NCBI GenBank assembly: GCA_009602725.1
Contig: WELB01000007.1
Span: forward strand, 293,116-354,803
DNA: 61,688 nt
Source of the DNA: Spirogloea muscicola
Taxonomy: Eukaryota; Streptophyta; Zygnematophyceae; Spirogloeales; Spirogloeaceae
Reading direction: 5' to 3'
Below are positions 55,901 to 61,688 of this stretch, piece by piece. Below the pieces are notes generated by a model. That model was given only the letters and a program-made list of their open reading frames with translations. It was not told the DNA's origin and ran no database searches. A program made the translations under genes and the position numbers. Position 1 is the stretch's first letter; the number at the start of each line of letters is the position of its first letter.

Positions 55901-56547
55901 CCAGTGCAAGTTGTGCCTGACCAAAAATGAATACTGTGGTCCTCTGTCCTGTGGCTGATAGTAAGCCGCATGATGTCATCCTACTGACAGGTCAGCTGGA
56001 AGGAGAACGAGGTTGCCTTACTTCGAGAGAATCCTTATGCAGCCCCCACAAGATTTCGAGATGGCGACAAGCTTGGGAGTCGAGGAGATGGAGAGGGTGA
56101 GGCCTGTGATATATCTGATGATGAGATGTGCTGCTCAGGTCTTGTATATTACCTTGTCCTGCCATAGTCACCAGGGGTATTTATGATTTCCGTGTTGATA
56201 TTAGTCCCTGCTTGCACTTGCAGCTGATCGATCTCTCAAGCGGGACCAGAAGCGCAAGGTAAGCTTTGTGACATTCATCCATATGTGATTGTCAATAAAG
56301 CAAGGGGTTCTTTGTCACTGTGTTGTATCTGCGGTTTCATTTGCAAGATCAGAAAACACATCTGTGCAGGAAAGCTTTTGTATAGGTGCCTCCTGAAGCT
56401 GCCCCTTGAGCACTCCTGCACTCCTGCATGTTTAGTGCCTGACCCTACTGGTTGTTTCCACAGGCACCACACAAGCAGGCTGATGCCCTGCCTACCTTTG
56501 CACAACAACAAAAGCGGGCCAGAAGACTCAAGGTACCCGAAGATTGA
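52980..56547 (+). CDS. SWC4: SWC4 / DMAP1 (SWR1 and NuA4 chromatin complex subunit)
   Basis: This is a SANT/Myb-like-domain protein shared by the SWR1 (H2A.Z exchange) and NuA4 (histone acetyltransferase) complexes. Fifteen exons: 52980-53154, 53303-53395, 53522-53587, 53705-53764, 53878-53934, 54152-54290, 54482-54549, 54763-54855, 55006-55047, 55172-55294, 55455-55565, 55714-55809, 55991-56096, 56224-56258 and 56464-56547. Phase is kept throughout if the ambiguous base N at 53018 is an extra base, giving 448 aa. Key blocks are [43 protein letters not shown] (the SANT region), [25 protein letters not shown] and [10 protein letters not shown]. The C-terminal DMAP1-like part has [11 protein letters not shown]. 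The N-terminal Gly/Pro-rich part is unlike plant homologues, so the start is less sure than the rest. Confidence 0.9.
53018..53018. other. ambiguous base that breaks the SWC4 frame
   Basis: The single N lies in a GGC/GCC-rich run. Counted as a base it makes exon 1 175 nt and puts the ATG out of frame. Dropped, exon 1 is 174 nt and the frame runs through to the splice site. Confidence 0.8.
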
Positions 56548-56645
56548 GAACCAAATTGAATTTGTTGACACTTCACCAGATCCCGGCTCAGATGAACAAG
56601 TTTCTGTAGATACACCACAAGGGGTATTGAAGCAGGTTGTATCGT

Positions 56646-57190
56646 CTAGACTTGCATAGAAGTTGCTTCTGAAGTTGTACAGCCTGGGCTCTCCCAGTAT
56701 AGGGGGTCCACGTATAGTTTAACGAAAATGGACCCAATTTGGTCCATATTACAAGGTAGAAGCTGTCTTACCGGTACATCTTCCTGAACAGTGAGGAGGT
56801 GGTCATATTCTTCCTCCATGGTCAGTGGCCTGTTTGCCTGCGTGTAAAATTGCAATTCGTACATTTCAGTGGGCTTCAGCATTGATCTTGTCAATAATCT
56901 AGAACGGCCCAAAGCTAATCACCTAGGCGGGTTGACGGACAGCTCAAGCACCTTGTGGAAGCCTGCTAACCACTGAGGGGCTCCGAGTAGTGCTTTCATC
57001 ATCTTCACCTGCAGAAGCATATGATAGGGACATTCTATCCTTCTGCAGTTGAGTGGTACCAATGAGTGCCAACTCCATAGAGGTTCTTGGGCACGCATGC
57101 TTCTGCCTTCAATGTGTTTGTTCAGCCTTGCTTGACAACTGCATCTGCCACCCGCTGCTTCCTAGCCTTGGAGGCTGCAACCATCTCCCT
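56646..57190 (-). CDS. unrecognised small gene, at least three exons
   Basis: Three minus-strand segments look coding. About 57130-57190 reads M-V-A-A-S-K-A-R-K-Q-R-V-A-D-A-V-V-K-Q. About 56927-57009 reads V-K-M-M-K-A-L-L-G-A-P-Q-W-L-A-G-F-H-K-V-L-E-L, with a clean acceptor before it and a GT donor near 56924. 56646-56890 reads L-K-P-T-E-M-Y-E-L-Q-F-Y and E-E-E-Y-D-H-L-L-T-V-Q-E-D-V and stops at 56646. The composition is helical and charged, like a small mitochondrial or complex-assembly protein, but I do not recognise a family. The join between the first and second segments does not close in phase with a GT or GC donor, so the start is provisional. It sits between the convergent SWC4 and helicase genes. 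Confidence 0.4.
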
Positions 57191-57298
57191 GTACACGTGA
57201 GTGCGTGATTAGTGATGCATAACTGCACGACTAAATTATGCAGAAGCCTGATGAGGGGCATAACAGGTTGCAATAAGTGCGCTGCCTGCCATGGCAGC

Positions 57299-60200
57299 TC
57301 ACCTCAGCCGCCTTTTCTTGGCTTCCACAAAGGGAGCTGGCGCACCACCTACGTGGCCCCTCCGAACAACCAGCTGATCTCGGGCCTTGTGCCTCTTGCG
57401 TATTTTGGAGAGGCTCATGATCCAAGGCGGAACAATGCCTCCTGAGGCGTGTATGACATTGGCGATTGCCCGCAGATATGGCACGTCCTCCTCAGTGTAC
57501 AGAGTGATGGCTAGCCCAGATCGTCCAGCCCTACCACATCGACCTACATCAATCCAGGGTAATATCATTCTACACTGTAGATAGGGCCCCATCTACTCCA
57601 AAATGCATCCCGAACTTGGATGTGTAAGTACGAGAGGTGATGTACAGCAGCACGACATGGACGATGCACTACACATTCAAGCGAAGTTGCTTCATGCTAC
57701 TCATACCAACTCGGTGAACGTAGGAGGCTGTGCTCTGAGGTATGTCATAATTCACAACACTTGTTATGGCCTTGAAGTCCATCCCGCGACCCATCAGATC
57801 AGTTGCAATAAGAACATTGAGTTCCCCTGACCTGAATCGGTCAACGACAACATCCCTCTGTTTCAAAGGAAAATGGCTGTGATCAGAAGCTGCAAGACTA
57901 CACTTTGGTGTATCGTAGTACGTTGTAGACAACCTCAACCTGCTCAGCCAATGATGCAACATGAAGTGCAACGACGAAGTTGTGAACTCAAAGTTCAAAG
58001 TAACGAAGCTGAAGACAGGTCTTTGGTCTTTCTTTTGACAGTCCACAGTGAGGGCAGGCACGGAGAGTTAAGCAGCAAAGCTAAAGACAAGCAAAGCTAA
58101 AGACAAGTCTTCGGTCTTTGTTTTGACATTCTGCAATGAGTGCAGTCACGGATAAGTGCTCTGATGCTGCACTGGTAAGGAATGCCGTCCAAGTTGTCGC
58201 AGGGAAATTTCAACGGAGTGGCCACGGCCATGAGCTCGACCGCAACGTGTGATGCCCTGCATCGCCACTGACTAGGCGAAAGACAGCCGCGCTGCTGACC
58301 AGGGCCCGGAGATGGACGCAGACCTGTGCCTGTGTGCGGTCAGCGTGAATGGCGTCGACGTTCATCCCTCCAGCAGCAAGCTCCTTGCAGAGATCCCTGG
58401 CCCGGTCTTTGCTCTGGACGAAAACCAGCAATGGGGGAGCCAGACCCTGCAGCATGCGCAACAAGACGCAGGCATCTCAATGTGCGTTCGAAACTATTGC
58501 AAGATCTTAGCTACCTCGACGACCATTGGAATCAGCTTGTCAGAGGTTTTGTATTTCCACATGGAGCGCCTGTGAGAGCGCTTCAGTGTGTAGAATAAGT
58601 ATTACTGATTGCTTCATCATCTTCCAGACACGATCTCTGCCCCAGACAGATTGTGGAGACCATTCTACTCTCCAGGACACGACTGACTCTGTTCACAAAC
58701 GAACTACAGAGGTTGCGCGTACCCCTGTCTAAGTGTGCCTTGCCCAGCAGAAATCTAGGTGGAGTATGTAACAAGTTTGATGCAGCCTTGAGCAAAAGTA
58801 TGAGACCTTTCAGGTACTCTCAAGGAGCAATGCGAGACAATCAACACGGCATCAGTTCTGACCGCCCGTCTCACACTTGTCATCACAAAGGTCCTTCCTC
58901 AGCTCTTCCCCGAGAGCCTCCTGACACAGGACCACTATTCATAATACTGCAAACAGGCCATTACCTCCTGGAAAATTTGGCGGATGGCAAGCAGTTTGCC
59001 CTCCTCACTCCCCACAAATTGAAGCTTCTGCTCGACGTTTTGAGCAGGTAGGTTTCTGCAGTTAACAGATGATTGATGTAATGAGGAAGTGAACCAGCTA
59101 GCCAGCAGTCACACATGAAGCTTGCTCATGACCTGACCTGACCTTCTGAAAACAGTGTGCAAGTCGTCAAGCAATCAGACTAAAGACAGAGGCAAGAACT
59201 GGTGTGCTAGCGACTGTAGGGATGAAAGCAAACAAGCGAGTCAGATTGCTCTAAGTAGCTGATAACTATCAGACCATTTCACTTCTACTATAGGCACATT
59301 GACGAAGGTGACACGTGTGCGCAGTAGCATTTAGCCCTGTGCCCAGTGGGCTTGCCCCTCGCACGGGCTGGTAAGTACTGCTTATGCCCGTGTTGCATCG
59401 TGATTTAACACAGGAGCAACCGATGATGCCTCTGAGCTGGTATTGATGCTGAGCTACAAGCACGTCTGCTGCTGATTGCCCTGGAGGGTGAGCTCGGCCT
59501 ACCTTTCCCCGATGACGACACGGATGGGGTCGGGCATGATGGTGCGAGCCAGCTCCTCCACAGATTCCAGCAGTGTGGCACTGAAGAGGGATCGTGAGAG
59601 CCCGGGATTCGAGCAGGCTGCAATCACTGCATCAATCTGCTCGACAAAGCCCAGCTCAAAGAGCTTGTCCGACTCGTCAAGCACCAAGAACTGCACGCTG
59701 CACAGCTACATGAAGAGGTGTGAATACAAGGTCCTGCAACAACATGTTGCACTCCCTGTATACATGCATACGTGCAGCATGCCTTGTTTCTGTGCCACTG
59801 CTCAGCTGGTGAATTTATACGCATTTCCGCACAGAGGCCAGGCCTCCATCAGAAGTCCAGACATAAATCTTATCGTCATGGCAGTGGCCTAGAGCATATG
59901 CAGGCTTCTGCAGGCAAGGGCTTAGGCTGCGCTCACTTGCTGCTCCTCTGGTAATGTAGAGCGACAAAGAGGGGTAGCTCACCTGTCAAGCTTGATGACC
60001 CCCGCACCCAGCAGGTTGCTCAACCTCAGCGGCGTAGATACGAGGATGTCGCACAGGGTGCTGCCAAAGTCGATGCACTGGGCCGTTGCCTTGGTCATGA
60101 TGCGCACACGGAACCGCCGGCCTGCCCCGAGCTTCTTGGCCTGTTGGAATGTCTGCCGAGCAAGCTCCCGCGTGGGGCTTAGGACCACCGCTCGCACGTG

Positions 60201-61528
60201 CTCGCCTGCTGGAGCCTGCGGCGCACAATCAATGCAAAGAGAACAAGCATTAGCGCCACAAGAGATGGTCCAAGGAGAGCCAAGGGGGCAGACATCTGCT
60301 CATCACGACTCTTCTGGCTGGCTCACGGGACCAGGCATTGCCATTGCCATCAGCCTCGCAGCAGAGGTGCAAGTAGTGGCAGCCAAGAGCACGCACCATC
60401 AGCCTCATGAAGATAGGAATGAGAAAGGCCAGCGTCTTGCCAGTCCCAGTAGGGGCGCATGCGACGCAGTCTCGGCCCTGCCAAGGAGTCAGAGCAGGAA
60501 CACAAGGCCTCACTTCGAATTCACACTTGCAGCACGTGCAAGACTTGCACGTCGTTACTTTAGCTGCTGTCTTACTGCGAGGAGTATGGGGATGGCCTGC
60601 CGCTGGATGGGCGTGGGCTCCTGGTATGCAGCCGCCGCCAGGTTGCGGACGAGGTACAAAGGGCAGCGGTATCTGGCACGAGAGGCAGTGCCACAGATGC
60701 GTCCATTGAGCTCGCCATGTGCTCTCAAAGCCACGTCGGATCGTCGACGCAGTCACAGCCAAGGAGTGCGAGCCATGCTCTGGAAAGCTGGGGACTGCAA
60801 CATATAACACAGTGGGGCTCGTGGCCGTACGCACAGAGTCCTGAGCTCCGAGAACGAGGTCAGCGGGTCCCGGACCCCGCGGCCCGTGACGTGGATGCCG
60901 AAGCGCTTCCTCAGCACATTCACAGCCTGCAACGCCACCGAGTGAAAAAGCAGATGGCTTCAGCTAATACCGGCAGCCTCCAGCTCGGCCGACAGCGTCG
61001 TGCTGTGTGGGAGCACGCAGAGAGCGGCGCTGTGAGCATCGGAGTGAGCCAGGCGGCCCCAGGCGGGCGGGCCGGCGGCTGAATGGATGCGCGGCTTGCT
61101 CTGGGTCCATCTGCATTCACGGAAGCCCACGGGGGCAGGGCTGCAGTGCCAAGGATGAACCCCCCCAGTGCGCCGTGGCGGCGGCGGTCGCCTGCCAGAG
61201 GCAGCAGCTCCTCTGGCGCTTGCTGCTGAACAGGCATCGAAGCTTAGCACCCTGCTCTAACCATAGCCACATGGGAGCGGACCTCGACGCGCTGCGCCTG
61301 CAGCCGGCGGTCCTGGGCTTGGGCCTCCATGGCGCTGGCATCCGCCCTCGACGCCTCGGCCTCGGGCTCGCGCTTCCGCCGCGCGAAGATGGCCACGCCG
61401 TCGTCGCTCCTGCCGCCTGCGTCGCCGCGGCCGAGGCGCCTCGGCCTGTGACTGTCTGACGCAGGCCAGAAGCTGGCAACATGGGCGGCGCCGCAGCCAA
61501 CGCCGGCGCTGCGGCTGCCGGGGCTCAC
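57299..61528 (-). CDS. RH57: DEAD-box RNA helicase, DDX52/ROK1/RH57 type
   Basis: This ATP-dependent RNA helicase belongs to the nucleolar ROK1 group, which acts in 18S rRNA maturation in the small-subunit processome. Motifs appear in order on the minus strand. The N-terminal [18 protein letters not shown] region lies at about 60,850. The Q-motif [11 protein letters not shown] lies at about 60,590-60,620 and motif I, A-P-T-G-T-G-K-T, at about 60,450. Then come Ia P-T-R-E-L-A (about 60,165), II D-E-S-D (about 59,675, the ROK1 variant of DEAD), III S-A-T-L (about 59,580), [15 protein letters not shown] (about 59,000) and L-L-V-F-V-Q-S-K (about 58,400). Motif [12 protein letters not shown], is near 57,790 and R-C-G-R-A-G-R near 57,530. 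The C-terminus ends in a basic K-K-R-R-L-R-stop at 57299. The start at 61528 (MSPGSRSAG...) is the furthest ATG; later starts are possible. Confidence 0.92.
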
Positions 61529-61564
61529 CCTCAGCGGCGCGAGCAGCCCGCGCGCGCTTGCGCT

Positions 61565-61688
<124 letters not shown>

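Overview
The window is nuclear DNA from a eukaryote, most likely a chlorophyte green alga. The genes are split by many short GT-AG introns. The proteins resemble land-plant orthologues most closely: a plant-type PDAT, a lipase-3 plus P-loop protein otherwise known from plants, PHO2/UBC24-type E2 and RH57. A short array of the plant-type telomere motif TTTAGGG is also present. A trebouxiophyte is plausible but not shown. All calls come from reading the sequence and remembering protein families; no database search was run.

Layout from left to right: a small secreted EGF-like protein (+, 121-1718); an AT-rich repeat-bearing stretch; prefoldin subunit 1 (-, 3574 to about 5153); retroelement debris with a decayed reverse transcriptase (5.3-8.4 kb); phospholipid:diacylglycerol acyltransferase (-, 9533-13140); more debris around an assembly gap; complex I subunit NDUFB2 (+, from 14811); a class 3 lipase with a P-loop domain (-, 16280-22440); debris; a JmjC oxygenase (-, 25027-29241); a UBE2O/PHO2-type ubiquitin-conjugating enzyme (-, 30200-35051); a dense 35.3-39.2 kb debris block; a RecA-like ATPase (+, from 39799); debris with an internal telomere array (41.9-43.8 kb); nuclear poly(A) polymerase (+, 44096-47866); splicing factor PRP38 (-, 49582-52981), whose ATG overlaps that of the divergent SWC4/DMAP1 gene (+, 52980-56547); an unrecognised small gene (-, about 56646-57190); and a DDX52/ROK1/RH57 RNA helicase (-, 57299 to about 61528). 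The window ends in 123 T.

Exon-intron structures could be closed exactly for six genes, with reading phase kept at every junction: EGF-like protein (208 aa), PDAT (719 aa), poly(A) polymerase (658 aa), PRP38 (550 aa), SWC4 (448 aa once one ambiguous base is dropped) and most of prefoldin 1. The other genes are solid as families but only partly resolved at exon level.

The genes are mostly housekeeping: mRNA 3' processing, splicing, chromatin, rRNA processing, protein folding, ubiquitin transfer, lipid metabolism and respiration. The unusual part lies between them. Dozens of short, 5'-truncated copies of a non-LTR retrotransposon family share a C-terminal peptide ending in a form of L-L-T-R-G-Y-stop, a 3' UTR with a strong GC hairpin, and a terminal TTC-rich tail. 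Copies are stacked end to end in both orientations. One relic at 6.6-7.85 kb joins this tail to a recognisable reverse transcriptase.
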